64,000 bases of DNA from NCBI GenBank assembly GCA_018223385.1, contig JAGTTR010000011.1, forward strand, positions 1-64,000. The letters are read 5' to 3'. Every line of letters starts with the position of its first letter. The first letter of the stretch is position 1. The DNA comes from Oscillospiraceae bacterium Marseille-Q3528. GTDB lineage: Bacteria; Bacillota; Clostridia; Lachnospirales; Lachnospiraceae. The translations under genes and the position numbers were made by a program. Of the stretch, positions 47,909 to 58,800 are shown in pieces. The notes under the pieces are model-generated. The model had not been told where the DNA came from. It was given only the letters and a program-made list of their open reading frames with translations, and made no database searches.

Positions 47909-48613
47909 TCAGCCAATCGCAAGGATTGTTTTCAGTTCTCCCAACGTCTCGATAATCTTATCCGGTATCGCTGCCATCTGTTCCTGTGCGGGTCTGCGCT
48001 GTCCTTTCGGGCAATACCACACGGTCCGCATCCCGGCCGCTTTTCCTCCTTTGATATCAGAAGTGAGGCTGTCGCCCACCATGACGGTCTCTTCTCTTTT
48101 GATGCCCGGCAATGCCGCAAAGCAGACATCGTAAAAGGCCGCCGCTGGCTTGTCCGCACCCAGCTCCTCGGATATAAAGATGTGGGCGAAATCTTTGTCC
48201 AGACCGCTGTTGTGCAGCCGCAGTCGCTGGACATGGGCAGCGCCGTTGGTTGCCAGGCAGAGCATATACTTTTCTTTCAGGTCGTCCAGCAGTTCTCTTG
48301 CCCCTTCTATATAGAAGTTTTCCCCTGCGGCCAGCTGATTTTCATACGCATCCGAGAGCCGGGCGCCGTCGCCGGATACCCCCAGTTCTTCCAGCAGCCG
48401 GTCAAACCGGTACTGCATGACCTGTTCTCTCGTAAGATTTCCCAGCTCCAGCTGTTTCCAGTGGTAGTCATTGAGCTCATGATACCGGGCCAGCACCTCC
48501 GGTGTGGGGGTAATGCCGTAGCCGGGCAGCACCTTTTGCAGTGCCGCCCGCTCTGCCCGGTTAAAATCCAGCAACGTATTATCTAAATCAAAGAAGATTG
48601 CTTCTATAGCCAT
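47909..48613 (-). CDS. HAD-family hydrolase, YjjG-type nucleotidase
   Basis: 234 residues from the ATG at 48613 (AGAAAGGA upstream). HAD motifs: I, FFDLDNTLLDFNRAE with both catalytic aspartates; II, LATNGAAHVQ; III, Lys in ADKPAAAFY; and IV, MVGDSLTSDIKGGKAAGM. The alpha-helical cap and the TNG form of motif II fit YjjG-like enzymes that dephosphorylate pyrimidine nucleotides and help remove damaged bases. Substrate is uncertain. It is separated from polC by 205 bases that show no clear terminator or feature. Confidence 0.85.
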   Translation of the reverse strand: MAIEAIFFDLDNTLLDFNRAERAALQKVLPGYGITPTPEVLARYHELNDYHWKQLELGNLTREQVMQYRFDRLLEELGVSGDGARLSDAYENQLAAGENFYIEGARELLDDLKEKYMLCLATNGAAHVQRLRLHNSGLDKDFAHIFISEELGADKPAAAFYDVCFAALPGIKREETVMVGDSLTSDIKGGKAAGMRTVWYCPKGQRRPAQEQMAAIPDKIIETLGELKTILAIG

Positions 48614-48818
48614 GTGAATCCTTTCTATATCTTCCATTTATTTTTCAAAACCGATTTTACAATTATGCATCCAAAACGCCTGCCTTCACAACACATCTAT
48701 CCGTCAATACAAGCTAACACCACAGACTCTCGGAAACCATCCACACAACAATACCATCTGTTGCCGCAAGCCGGCGCGAACCAGGCACACACCGATACAA
48801 TCTGATGCTGCAAACTGT

Positions 48819-51800
48819 CTACGTAAAATCAAACAGTGACAGCTGGTTGGACTCGGGCAGGTCGCCCAGCAGGTTCAGATCGTCCATGAGATCCACCACG
48901 GTCTTGGGCACCTTGGTGCGCTGCCGGAAGTCGTCCTTGGACAGGAACGGGCCGTCCTTGGCCGCATCCACAATGGCCTCCGCCGCCTTGTCTCCCATGC
49001 CGTCGATGGTTGCCAGGGCAGGCATCAGCTTTCCGTCGATGATCTGGAACCGGGACGCTTCCGCCCGGAAAATATCAATGGGCACAAAATCAAAGCCTCT
49101 GGCGTACATTTCCTGTACCAGCTTCATGTCCTTTAACGTATCTTCCTCTTTGTTACTGAGCTGTTTGGCTTTTCGTCTGGCCTCGTAATCCTTCATATGA
49201 TATTCCAGCCGCTCCTTGCCCAGACACATGAGCTCATAGTTGAAGCTGGTGGCACGGATGCTGAAATAGGCCGCATAGTAGGCCAGCGGATGATACACCT
49301 TACAGTAAGCGATCCGCCATGCCATCATGACATAAGCCGCCGCATGGGCCTTGGGGAACATGTACTTGATCTTTTCACAGGACCAGATATACCAGTCCGG
49401 CACATCGTGGGCGATCATGTCTGCCTTCCACTCCGGCCAGTTGTCACATTTGCCCTTGGCCACGGTACCCTTTCGGACAGCCTCCATGATCTTGAAGGAT
49501 TCCTCGGAATCCAGCCCCTTGCTGATCAGGTAGATCATGATATCGTCACGGGTACAGATGGCCGTGGAAATGGTGGCTTTTCCTTCCAGGATCAGCGTCT
49601 GGGCATTGCCCAGCCATACGTCCGTTCCGTGGGCTAGTCCGGCGATTCGCACCAGATCAGAAAAGGACGTGGGTTTGGTATCAATCAGCATCTGCATAGC
49701 AAATTCCGTACCAAACTCCGGGATGCCAAGGGAACCCAGCCGGGTGCCGCCGATGTCCTCCGGCGTGATGCCCAGGGCGCTGGTGTTCTGGAACAGCGTC
49801 ATCACCTTCCGGTCGTCCAGCGGGATTTTTTTCGCATCAAATCCAATGAGGTCTTCCAGCATACGGATCATGGTGGGATCATCGTGCCCCAGAATGTCCA
49901 GCTTCAGCAGGTTGTGGTCAATGGAGTGATAGTCAAAATGGGTGGTGATGATGTCCGTGGTCATATCGTTGGCCGGATGCTGTACCGGCGTAAAGCTGTT
50001 GATCTCCTCGCCCAGAGGCAGAACGATGATGCCGCCGGGGTGCTGGCCCGTCGTCCGGTGGATGCCCACACAGCCCGACGCGATCCGCTCGATCTCACAG
50101 CTTCGTTTTCGGATGCCTTTATCCTCAAAATACCCCCGGACATAGCCAAAGGCTGTCTTCTCCGCCACGGTACCGATGGTGCCCGCCCGGAACGTCTGCC
50201 CGGCACCGAAAATGACCTCCGTGTATTTGTGGGCATTACTCTGGTATTCTCCGGAGAAGTTCAGGTCGATATCCGGCTCCTTGTTTCCCTTGAATCCCAG
50301 GAACGTTTCAAAGGGGATGTCGAACCCGTCCTTTTTCAGCGGTGCGCCGCACACCGGACACGTTTTATCCGGCATATCACAGCCGGAACGGCCGCCAAAG
50401 GCTTTGACCTCCTCGGAATCAAAATCGCTGTAGTGGCAGGAGGCGCAGTAATAATGAGGGCTTAACGGATTGACCTCCGTGATACCGGCCATGGTTGCTA
50501 CGAAGGAGGAACCGACGGAACCACGGGAGCCCACCAGATAGCCGTCCTCGTTGGATTTCCACACCAGCTTCTGGGCGATGATGTACATTACGGCGAACCC
50601 GTTGGAAATGATGGAGTTCAGTTCCCGCTCCAGCCGCTCGGTAACGATGTCCGGCAGATTTTCTCCGTAAATCTCATGGGCCTTGGTGTAGCAGATTTCC
50701 CGGAGCATTTTGTCCGAATCCGGGATGACCGGCGGGCATTTGTCGGGCCGCACCGGGGACAGGGGCTCGATGGCGTCCGCGATCCGGTTGGTGTTGGTGA
50801 TGACCACCTCTTCCGCTTTCCGGCTGCCCAGATACTCGAATTCCTTCAACATTTCCTCGGTGGTGCGCAAAAACAGGGGTGCCTGATCGTCCGCGTCCTT
50901 GAAGCCCTTGCTGGCCATGATGATCCGGCGGTAAATCTCGTCCTCCGGGTTCAGGAAATGCACATCGCAGGTGGCAACCACCGGCTTGTTGAACTGCTCG
51001 CCCAGCGCCACGATCCGCCGGTTGTAGTCCCGCAGATCCTCCTCGGTCTGGGCCGCCGACTCGTTGTCCCGCAGCATGAACATGTTGTTGCCGATGGGCT
51101 GGATTTCCAGATAATCATAAAAATTCACGATCCGGGCAATGTCTTCCTCGGTGCTGTCCCGCACCAGCGCCCGGAACAGCTCTCCGGCCTCGCAGGCAGA
51201 CCCCAGGATCAGTCCCTCCCGGTACTGCATAAGCAGGGATTTGGGGATCTTGGGCTGCCGCTGGAAATATTTCAGATGAGAGGCGGAGATCAGCCGGTAC
51301 AGATTCAGCCGCCCCGTCTCGTTTTTCGCCAGAATGATGGCATGGTAGGAATGCAGCTTGCGGATGGCATCGTCGGAAAGTTTGCCGATCCGGTTCAGAT
51401 CGTCCAGCGTGTAGACGTCCATCTTCTTTAACATTTCCACAAATTTTACAAAAATCTCCGCCGTACAGCCCGCATCGTCCACGGCCCGGTGATGATTTTC
51501 CAGCGAAATATTCAGTGCCTTCGCCACCGTGTCCAGCTTGAACCGGTTCAGGTTGGGCAGCAGGATCCGGGCAATGGCCACCGTGTCCACGATGGTAAAA
51601 TCCCGCTCCATGCCAAGAAGGATCAGATTTCGCTTGATAAATCCCATATCGAAATCCGCGTTGTGGGCCACCATGACGGCGTCCTGGCAGAATGCCATAA
51701 ATTCCGGCAGCACCCTGTCAATGGTGGGCGCATCCAGCACCATGTTGTCGTTGATGCCGGTCAGATGCTCGATCTCAAAGGGAATGGGCACTTGGGGGTT

Positions 51801-53393
51801 GACGAAGGTGCTGAACTTCTCCGTGATGACGCCGCCCACCACCTTCACGGCGCCGATCTCGATGATCTTGTTTTTCAGATTGGAAAAACCGGTCGTCTCG
51901 ATATCGAACACCACATAGGTGTCGTCCAGCTTCTGGCCTCTGGCGTGCTGCACGATCTGTTTCAGATCGTCCACCAGGTACGCCTCCACGCCGTAGATCA
52001 CCTTGAAATCACTGCCCTTTGGCACCGCATGGTTGGCATCTGGAAACGCCTGGACAATGCCATGATCAGTAACCGCCAGCGCCTTGTGTCCCCAGGAAAT
52101 GGCCGTTCCGATGAGGTCCTTCACATCGGACACACCATCCATATCACTCATTTTCGTGTGGCAGTGCAGTTCCACCCGTTTTTGGGCACTGGTATCCATC
52201 CGCCGCACCCGGAAATCCGGAATCTTCTTAATGCCCACCACGGAACCGATGGTCAGCTCACTGTCAAATTTATCAATGGTGGTGACACCCTTCAGCTTAA
52301 TGAAGCCACCCTGCTTCAGTCCACCCAGAATGTCACTCAAAAACTCGTTTTTTGTAAAAATCTTAATGCTCATGGTGTCAGTGAAATCCGTCACGTTCAT
52401 GATGATGATCGTTTTCTCCCCCCGGATCTCCCGGGTCTCCAGACTGCTGATCTGGCCCCGGACCGTCACCTCGCCCATCTCACCCAGAATCTGATCCATG
52501 GGGATGGCGTTGTCTTCAAAATCTCTTCCATATAAAACATCGGGATTATCGGAGCGCTTGTAGCCACCGGCAAAGCCGCCGCCGTTTTTCTGGAAGCCGC
52601 CTTTGCGGAACTCCTTCTTCTGGAACGTTCTGCCGCCTGCTGCCTGTCCGTTCTGGCCGCCCTTGTCCCTGGACGCGCCGGTCTGCCCGGCAGCTTTTTC
52701 TTTTGTTTCTTTGTCCCTGTTCTCCGCTTTTTCCGCCGGCTTCTCCGCCTTTGGCGCATCGTCCCAGGGCAGGTCTGCCCCCTTGGCTTCCAGCAGCGGC
52801 CCTTCCCCGGCTCCCTTCGTGTGGCGCACGATCTCCTGGATCTCCCTTGCGATCTGCTCCTCACTGTTTTTCCGGTATTTGCTCTCCTTGGGCGCCTCAT
52901 ACTCCACGGCGGTGATCAGATCCATGCCGCAGCGCTCGCAGAAAATCTTTTCCAGCACCCGGACGATCTCGTCACTTTTTTCCCGGGCAATGACACTGTC
53001 CGGGATGTGTAATGTCAGCTTCCGATCCTCGGTAAACTCCCATTTGGCCTGGGCAAACAGATTATACTCCACCCGGCTGTAATTTTTGAACTCCGTCAGG
53101 ATACTGTCATAATACACATCCATCAGCGTCCGGGGGGAATACTGCTCCGACAGCCGGAATTTTTCAATGATCTTGATGGACATGCGCATCCGCGGAAACA
53201 GCTGCTGCCGGATGGTCTGCTCTGCCTTGTAGATCTGGGGCTTCTGGATGAGCCGCTCACTGTTCATATAAATGCGCAGAATGTCCCGGTTGCGGGTGGT
53301 CGCCACCCGCTCCACCTCTGTCTGTGCAAACAGATCCTGGATATCTTCACTTAATTTCAGTCCCGGAAATACTTCCATGAACGCTTTTGCCAT
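48819..53393 (-). CDS. polC: DNA polymerase III alpha subunit, PolC type
   Basis: 1524 residues, the Gram-positive replicative polymerase. N-terminal domains (1-200), a low-complexity Lys/Gly/Gln-rich linker at about 200-290, an OB-fold domain (about 300-390), a PHP domain split around the exonuclease (HCHTKMSDMDG near 411), a DEDDh 3'-5' exonuclease from about 490 (VVFDIETTGFSNL, with VAHNADFDMGF), then palm with PDIDLNFSGEYQ, a zinc motif (CASCHY and CPVCGAPL), fingers and a helix-hairpin-helix (TIDGMGDKAAEAIVDAA). It starts 7 bases before ispG ends, with ispG upstream on the same strand. Confidence 0.97.
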   Translation of the reverse strand: MAKAFMEVFPGLKLSEDIQDLFAQTEVERVATTRNRDILRIYMNSERLIQKPQIYKAEQTIRQQLFPRMRMSIKIIEKFRLSEQYSPRTLMDVYYDSILTEFKNYSRVEYNLFAQAKWEFTEDRKLTLHIPDSVIAREKSDEIVRVLEKIFCERCGMDLITAVEYEAPKESKYRKNSEEQIAREIQEIVRHTKGAGEGPLLEAKGADLPWDDAPKAEKPAEKAENRDKETKEKAAGQTGASRDKGGQNGQAAGGRTFQKKEFRKGGFQKNGGGFAGGYKRSDNPDVLYGRDFEDNAIPMDQILGEMGEVTVRGQISSLETREIRGEKTIIIMNVTDFTDTMSIKIFTKNEFLSDILGGLKQGGFIKLKGVTTIDKFDSELTIGSVVGIKKIPDFRVRRMDTSAQKRVELHCHTKMSDMDGVSDVKDLIGTAISWGHKALAVTDHGIVQAFPDANHAVPKGSDFKVIYGVEAYLVDDLKQIVQHARGQKLDDTYVVFDIETTGFSNLKNKIIEIGAVKVVGGVITEKFSTFVNPQVPIPFEIEHLTGINDNMVLDAPTIDRVLPEFMAFCQDAVMVAHNADFDMGFIKRNLILLGMERDFTIVDTVAIARILLPNLNRFKLDTVAKALNISLENHHRAVDDAGCTAEIFVKFVEMLKKMDVYTLDDLNRIGKLSDDAIRKLHSYHAIILAKNETGRLNLYRLISASHLKYFQRQPKIPKSLLMQYREGLILGSACEAGELFRALVRDSTEEDIARIVNFYDYLEIQPIGNNMFMLRDNESAAQTEEDLRDYNRRIVALGEQFNKPVVATCDVHFLNPEDEIYRRIIMASKGFKDADDQAPLFLRTTEEMLKEFEYLGSRKAEEVVITNTNRIADAIEPLSPVRPDKCPPVIPDSDKMLREICYTKAHEIYGENLPDIVTERLERELNSIISNGFAVMYIIAQKLVWKSNEDGYLVGSRGSVGSSFVATMAGITEVNPLSPHYYCASCHYSDFDSEEVKAFGGRSGCDMPDKTCPVCGAPLKKDGFDIPFETFLGFKGNKEPDIDLNFSGEYQSNAHKYTEVIFGAGQTFRAGTIGTVAEKTAFGYVRGYFEDKGIRKRSCEIERIASGCVGIHRTTGQHPGGIIVLPLGEEINSFTPVQHPANDMTTDIITTHFDYHSIDHNLLKLDILGHDDPTMIRMLEDLIGFDAKKIPLDDRKVMTLFQNTSALGITPEDIGGTRLGSLGIPEFGTEFAMQMLIDTKPTSFSDLVRIAGLAHGTDVWLGNAQTLILEGKATISTAICTRDDIMIYLISKGLDSEESFKIMEAVRKGTVAKGKCDNWPEWKADMIAHDVPDWYIWSCEKIKYMFPKAHAAAYVMMAWRIAYCKVYHPLAYYAAYFSIRATSFNYELMCLGKERLEYHMKDYEARRKAKQLSNKEEDTLKDMKLVQEMYARGFDFVPIDIFRAEASRFQIIDGKLMPALATIDGMGDKAAEAIVDAAKDGPFLSKDDFRQRTKVPKTVVDLMDDLNLLGDLPESNQLSLFDFT

Positions 53394-53399
53394 GTATTT

Positions 53400-54455
53400 T
53401 TACGCCTCCCAGTGATCCAGCTCGTCCTTTAATGTGGACAGCAGCTGATCCTCCGGCACCTTGCGGATGACTTCCCCCTTACGGATGAGCAGTCCCTCCC
53501 CGATGCCGCCTGCAATACCGATGTCTGCCTCTTTTGCCTCGCCCGGGCCGTTGACCACGCAGCCCATGACTGCCACCTTGATGTCCAGCGGATAGCGCTG
53601 CACCAGATTCTCCACCTGGTTTGCCAGGCCAATAAGGTCAATGCTGGTGCGCCCGCAGGTGGGACATGATACCACCTCGATGCCGCCCTTTCGAAGGCCC
53701 AGCGTCCGCAGGATCAGCTTGGCCGACTTGATCTCCTCCACCGGATTGCCCGTCAGGGATACCCGGATGGTGTCGCCGATGCCCTGATACAAAATGATGC
53801 CCAGCCCCACCGACGACTTGATGTTGCCGGAAAGCACCGTGCCCGCCTCGGTGATGCCCACATGGAGCGGATAGGGTGTCTTTCCCGCCAGCAACTCATG
53901 GGCCCGGACACACATGAGCACGTCAGAGGACTTGATGCTGATGACCAGATTGTCATAACCCATATCCTCAATGAGGTGCACCTTGTCCAGGGCACTCTCC
54001 ACGATGCCCTCCGCCGTCACGCCGTGATATTTCGCCACCAGCTCCTTTTCCAGAGAACCACTGTTGACACCCACACGGATGGGCACCTGCCGTTCCTTTG
54101 CTGCGTCCACCACGGCCTGCACCCGCTCCCGGCTTCCGATGTTGCCCGGGTTGATGCGGATCTTATCCGCGCCGTTTTCCATGGCGGCAATGGCCAGCCG
54201 GTAGTCAAAATGAATGTCCGCCACCAGCGGGATATGGATCTGTTTTTTGATCTCGGGCAGTGCTTTCGCCGCCTCCATGGTAGGCACGGTGCAGCGGATG
54301 ATCTCGCAGCCCGCCGCCTCCAGCTCCTGAATCTGGGCCACCGTGGCGGCCACATCCTCGGTTCTTGTATTGGTCATGGACTGGATCAGGATGGGATTGC
54401 CCCCGCCAATGACCCGGTCTCCGATTTTGATCACTTTGGTATTGGAACGAAACAT
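53400..54455 (-). CDS. ispG: 4-hydroxy-3-methylbut-2-en-1-yl diphosphate synthase IspG
   Basis: 351 residues, complete. Iron-sulfur enzyme of the non-mevalonate isoprenoid pathway that converts ME-cPP to HMBPP. Seen: NPILIQSMTNTRTEDVAAT, HIPLVADIHFDYRLA, IRINPGNIGSRERV, and the cluster cysteines in VVSCPTCGRT and MGCVVNGPGEAKEADIGIAG. I prefer the ATG at 54455, with GAGGGGG 8 bases upstream, over 54461. It is adjacent to polC (7 bases), an arrangement often seen in Clostridia where dxr, rseP and ispG precede polC; dxr and rseP are not here. Confidence 0.97.
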   Translation of the reverse strand: MFRSNTKVIKIGDRVIGGGNPILIQSMTNTRTEDVAATVAQIQELEAAGCEIIRCTVPTMEAAKALPEIKKQIHIPLVADIHFDYRLAIAAMENGADKIRINPGNIGSRERVQAVVDAAKERQVPIRVGVNSGSLEKELVAKYHGVTAEGIVESALDKVHLIEDMGYDNLVISIKSSDVLMCVRAHELLAGKTPYPLHVGITEAGTVLSGNIKSSVGLGIILYQGIGDTIRVSLTGNPVEEIKSAKLILRTLGLRKGGIEVVSCPTCGRTSIDLIGLANQVENLVQRYPLDIKVAVMGCVVNGPGEAKEADIGIAGGIGEGLLIRKGEVIRKVPEDQLLSTLKDELDHWEA

Positions 54456-54540
54456 TATCATTTCCCCCTCATTTTTTACTTTCTTTCTTATTCTAACACG
54501 GGTATACTAAATGTACAACAAATGACAGATGAGGTTTTTT

Positions 54541-55515
54541 ATGAAAGAAATTCTTCCCCATATCTATATGGGTACGATCCCGGCGGAGAAATCCACCCAG
54601 AATGACGTGAATATTTATATGATCCGGCAGGGCGAACAGGCGCTGTTCATTGATTGCGGCTACGATACCTCCTCTTCACTGACTTTTTTTGAGCATGTAT
54701 TTGACACCTTCGGTCTGCGGCCTGAGAAAACTGCGCTTCTGCTCACCCATTACCACATCGACCATGTAGGCATGGTGTGGTGGTTCCGGCAAAAAGGTGC
54801 TGCCATCTACATGAGTGCACCGGAATACGAGGATGCCCGCACCGGCCTGACCCGCATCCGCACAGATGTGGGCTACACCTGTGGCTTTCACGATGCAGAA
54901 ATTTCCATTATCGGCCAGCGGATATTTGACCCGAGGGATTACCGGCCATTCTTCCATGATGTGAATCTCCTCTCTCCCGGGGATGTGCTGACCATCGGAT
55001 CCTGTCAGCTTCAGGCACTGTCCCTTCCCGGGCATACCCCGGGACAGCTGGGGCTGTATGAGGCCGCCCGCGGCATTCTGTTTTGCGGTGACCATATCAT
55101 CTGCCATCTGGCTCCGGTTATCCTCACAGAGACCCGGGATCAGCATTTTCTGCATATTTATGAGGAGGCATTGCAGCATGTGGCCGACCTGCACCTGCGC
55201 TGGCTCTTCCCGGCCCACAATGACACGATTTGCGGAGAAGCGGACATTTTAAAGGCCATTGATGACATCCGCATCTCCTACCGGCATCTGTGCGGCACCG
55301 TCCGGCTGGTACTGAAAGCTTCCCGGCATCCCCTTACCGCCTATGAGATCACCTGCAAGATCTACCACCGCACCCGGACAGAGCTACGCCCGGTGCTGGG
55401 TCTGCGGCAATATCTCATGGCCCAAAAGGTACTCACCTGCCTGGAAGCGCTGTACGATGAAGGAAAACTGCATAGAGACACAGACCGGCACGGGGCACTG
55501 ATCTACTGGCAGTAA
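54541..55515 (+). CDS. MBL-fold metallo-hydrolase
   Basis: 324 residues from the ATG at 54541 (GATGAGG 7 bases upstream; the earlier ATG at 54529 overlaps that site). Metallo-beta-lactamase fold with the metal motif LLLTHYHIDHVGMVWW, LSLPGHTPGQLGLY, and ILFCGDHIICHLAPV and FPAHND. The last about 100 residues form a helical C-terminal domain with a winged-helix-like segment (ITCKIYHRTRTELRPVLG). The group includes hydrolases of many substrates, so the reaction cannot be stated. Transcribed away from ispG. Confidence 0.85.
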   Translation: MKEILPHIYMGTIPAEKSTQNDVNIYMIRQGEQALFIDCGYDTSSSLTFFEHVFDTFGLRPEKTALLLTHYHIDHVGMVWWFRQKGAAIYMSAPEYEDARTGLTRIRTDVGYTCGFHDAEISIIGQRIFDPRDYRPFFHDVNLLSPGDVLTIGSCQLQALSLPGHTPGQLGLYEAARGILFCGDHIICHLAPVILTETRDQHFLHIYEEALQHVADLHLRWLFPAHNDTICGEADILKAIDDIRISYRHLCGTVRLVLKASRHPLTAYEITCKIYHRTRTELRPVLGLRQYLMAQKVLTCLEALYDEGKLHRDTDRHGALIYWQ

Positions 55516-55621
55516 TTATCCAAAAAACAAAAAAGTCCCGAAAGGGTAGTTTCCAATAAGACAGTATGAGGACATTACTGACACAGGGTAGCTGCCGTAC
55601 AGGAGTGCGACAAGAAAAATT

Positions 55622-55661
55622 GGCGATACTTGGTTTTCACAACCAGGTATCGCCTTTTTCT
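55622..55661 (+). terminator. Terminator before the tnpV remnant
   Basis: GGCGATAC-GGTT paired with AACC-GGTATCGCC, then TTTTTCTATC. Such leader hairpins are common upstream of tnpV. Confidence 0.75.
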
Positions 55662-55699
55662 ATCTTTAACAGAATGTTTGAATCTTATTGGAGGTACAT

Positions 55700-55813
55700 A
55701 TGATGCAGGAACTGAACTATATTCGTTGTGGTGATTACTATATTCCCGACATTCGCTTACCGGAGGAATCCAGACCTATTGGTCGGTGGGGACGTATGCA
55801 CAGAGATTCCTGA
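55700..55813 (+). pseudogene. tnpV: Truncated TnpV (transposon-encoded protein)
   Basis: 37 codons, with TTGGAGG 7 bases before the ATG. The sequence IRCGDYYIPDIRLPEESRPIGRWGRMHRDS matches the start of TnpV proteins, which normally run about 110-130 residues and continue HRDYLKEH. Here it stops two codons later; a one-base deletion (or the junction with the next segment) ends the frame. TnpV function in Tn4451-like elements is unknown. Its break marks the left edge of the second accessory segment. Confidence 0.65.
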
Positions 55814-55828
55814 CGAATGAAGCCGAAA

Positions 55829-55858
55829 AGGGGCGCGGGGCTATTTGCCCGCGCCCCT
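55829..55858 (-). terminator. Terminator after the second giant surface protein
   Basis: GGGGCGCGGG paired with CCCGCGCCCC (seven-base loop). The minus strand continues TTTTCGG. Confidence 0.8.
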
Positions 55859-55872
55859 AAAGGTGAGCCTGT

Positions 55873-58800
55873 TTACTTTTCGATGCTTTGCAGCGATTTT
55901 TCCTCACGCCGCCGCCTGATCTGCCATCTGGTCAGCGCAAGGCATCCGGCAAGAGATGTGCAGAGGGAGATCCCCCACAAGCCTAACACGCTGCTGTCGT
56001 CGGTCTGCGGGACTATGGTCACGCGCCAGCCTGCATACACGGTCATATCCTTCGTCAGATAAACGCCGGAAACCTTGTTTGTCAGGCTGCGTTCGCTGTA
56101 CCAGCCCGTAAAGGCATAGCCGCTTCTTTTCGGCACATACTTCGACAGGTCAATGAGGGCGTTGTAGCTGCCGCTGACGGGAGAAAGCTTATCCCCGCTG
56201 TTCGTTTCAAAGGTCAGCGTGTAATAGACGGGCGGATTGTAGCCGCCGCCGATGTACGTCCAGTGGGCGTAGACGGTGGTATTTGCAGAGAATACGGTAT
56301 CCGTCGTAACCTTCGTACCGCCGCTCTTTTCGGTGTACCAGCCGTCGAAGTTGTGCTTGCTCCGGGAGGCACTGGGCAGCGAACTTAGCTTCTGATTGGT
56401 GGTGGTCATGCTGCCGACAGAGGGCGTACCATCGCCCGCGTCAAAGGTGACCATGAACTCGGTGGGTGCAGGCACGTCCTCCTCGAAGATTGCCTTGACC
56501 TCCACGTTGGCGTTCGGCATGGTGAACTTATTGTCCTTGATGGTCACGCCGCCGCTCATGACCTGCCACTCCTTGAAGTGGTAGCCGGTGTTTGGCTTGG
56601 CGGTCAGGGTGATCTCCGTACCGACCACGGCTTTTGCATGAGAGGCGGAAGCCGTTCCGTTTCCGTCCGTTTTCACGGTGATGGTAAACTCGGTAGGTGC
56701 AGGCACGTCCTCCTCGAAGACAGCCTTGACCTCCACGTTGGCATTCGGCATGGTGAACTTATTGTCCTTGATGGTCACGCCGCCGCTCATGACCTGCCAC
56801 TCCTTGAAGTGGTAGCCCTTGTTGGGCATTGCGGTCAGGGTGATCTCTGTGCCGGCCACGGCCTTTGCAAGAGAGGCGGAAGCCGTTCCGTTTCCGCCGC
56901 TGGTCACAGTGACGGTGAACAGCTCCTCGACCTTATCCTCCACCGTCAGCGTGCCGTTGACCCTGTTGAGCGAATACCGCTCGTCCCAGCCGGATTTGAG
57001 GGCGGCAGCGGGGACAACGGTGTAGGTTCCGGGGGTATTGCGTGCCGTGTCCGCTGCAACCTCCTCGTTGTTCGCGTTAAGCAGCCGATAGGAAAGGGCG
57101 TTGTCCAGCACCGTATCCCGGTCATCCGTGCGTCCCTCGCTGTCCAGCAGGCCGGTACAGCGCACAAGGTCTGTTGGCAGCGCATCGCCCTTGGTGATGG
57201 TTGCGCTGCCTGCCGTCACGGTGAGACCTCGCACAAAGACCTTGCCACCGGCGACAACAGTACTACTGCACCATGGCGACCACGCCGCCGTGGTATCGGA
57301 CACATAGAGAATATCGATATAGGTATTGCCCGCCTTGATCGCCCTGACCTTCGTCGTATAGTGGGACACTCCCGGCTCGCTGGTCGTATCGACGGTTTCC
57401 TCGTAAATTTCAAAGATCCCCTGCTCCTGCATGATCGCCGACCAGGTGCCGTTTTCGCCGGGATTTATCGCCTTCCACTTGTAAGTGCGGGTATCTCCGT
57501 AGACCCAGGGGCTTAGATCCCATCCTGCTCTGAAGCCTGCAAAGAGATACTGGCGCACGGTCAGCGGGGCGGTAATGGGCGCGTGGTCATCGCTGGTGAT
57601 GGTGACGGTGTAGACCTCTGTTTTCAGCTGCTCGCCTTTTGTTTCCGCTTTATCGTAGCGCAGGATACCGTCGTTGTCCACACGGATGCTGTCCAGAATG
57701 GAGGGAGACGCGGGCGGTGTGATGGCCGTGATCTTTGCACCCTTGGGCGCCTCCCCCGGCTTAAAGAAATCCGCCGCCGTCCGTGTGCCGCCCTGCGCAG
57801 GATAGCCGCCGTGCCTGCTCGGAATGATCCGGATCACAGGGTCTACCAGATCCTCTGCGGAAGGCGCGTCTTTCTCGAAGATGGCCTCAATCGTCACATT
57901 GCCCTCGGGCATGAGGAACTTATCGTTGGTGATGGTCACGTCGCCGCTGATGACCTGCCACTCCTTGAAGTGGTATCCCTCGTCGGGCGTTGCGGTCAGG
58001 GTGATCGTCGTACCGGCGGTAGCGGTGGAAGGAGTTGCGGCACCGGTGCCGTTGCCGTCATTGGTGACGGTTACGGTGTGCTCGGCTGCGGGGGCGTTGG
58101 TTATCGTAATAGACAGCTCCTTTGTGTCCTCGCCCAAAGCGTTGACCGCCTTGACGGTAAAGACCGCAGTCTCCTCCCCGGCGGGTGTGCCGCTTATCTC
58201 TCCGGTGGTCTCGTTCAGGCTGAGTCCCTTGGGAAGCGTGCCGCTCGCAATGCCCCATGTGATGGGCGCAGTACCCTTTGCGGTCAGGGTCTGGCTGTAT
58301 GCCTCGCCTTCCGTGCCGCCGGGCAGGGTCTCGGTGGTGACGGTCGGCGGGCTGTCGGGAACGGTGAGCTTTACCCTGATCGCGGCTGTTACCGCAGGCT
58401 CCGGCTGCTGGAAGATGCGTCCGTCGTCTTCGCCAAGCACCAGCGTGCCGGTGATGGTCTGCCAAGCCGTGGACTGCGCGTCATAGGACGATTCATTCCA
58501 TGCTACTTCGATCCAGCGCCAAGCGCCGTCAACGCCGTTGATGCACACATTTTCCGGCAAGCCAAGCTCTGCAAAGGGGGTGCCGATCGACTTATCGGTA
58601 ATGGGATCCGATTCGTCGATGTCCTTGATGGTGTTTTTGATGGCGCTTATCTTAATGGTGGTCTCCGTCGGCTTGTGGAGGCGTGTGTCGTCCGGCTTGA
58701 ATACCACCGTCACCTCGTGTTCTTCCGCAGACCGGAGGTAGAACGGCGGGGCCTCCTTGAAGGAGAACGTGCCGGGGGCGACGGTATCCGTACCCTTGAC

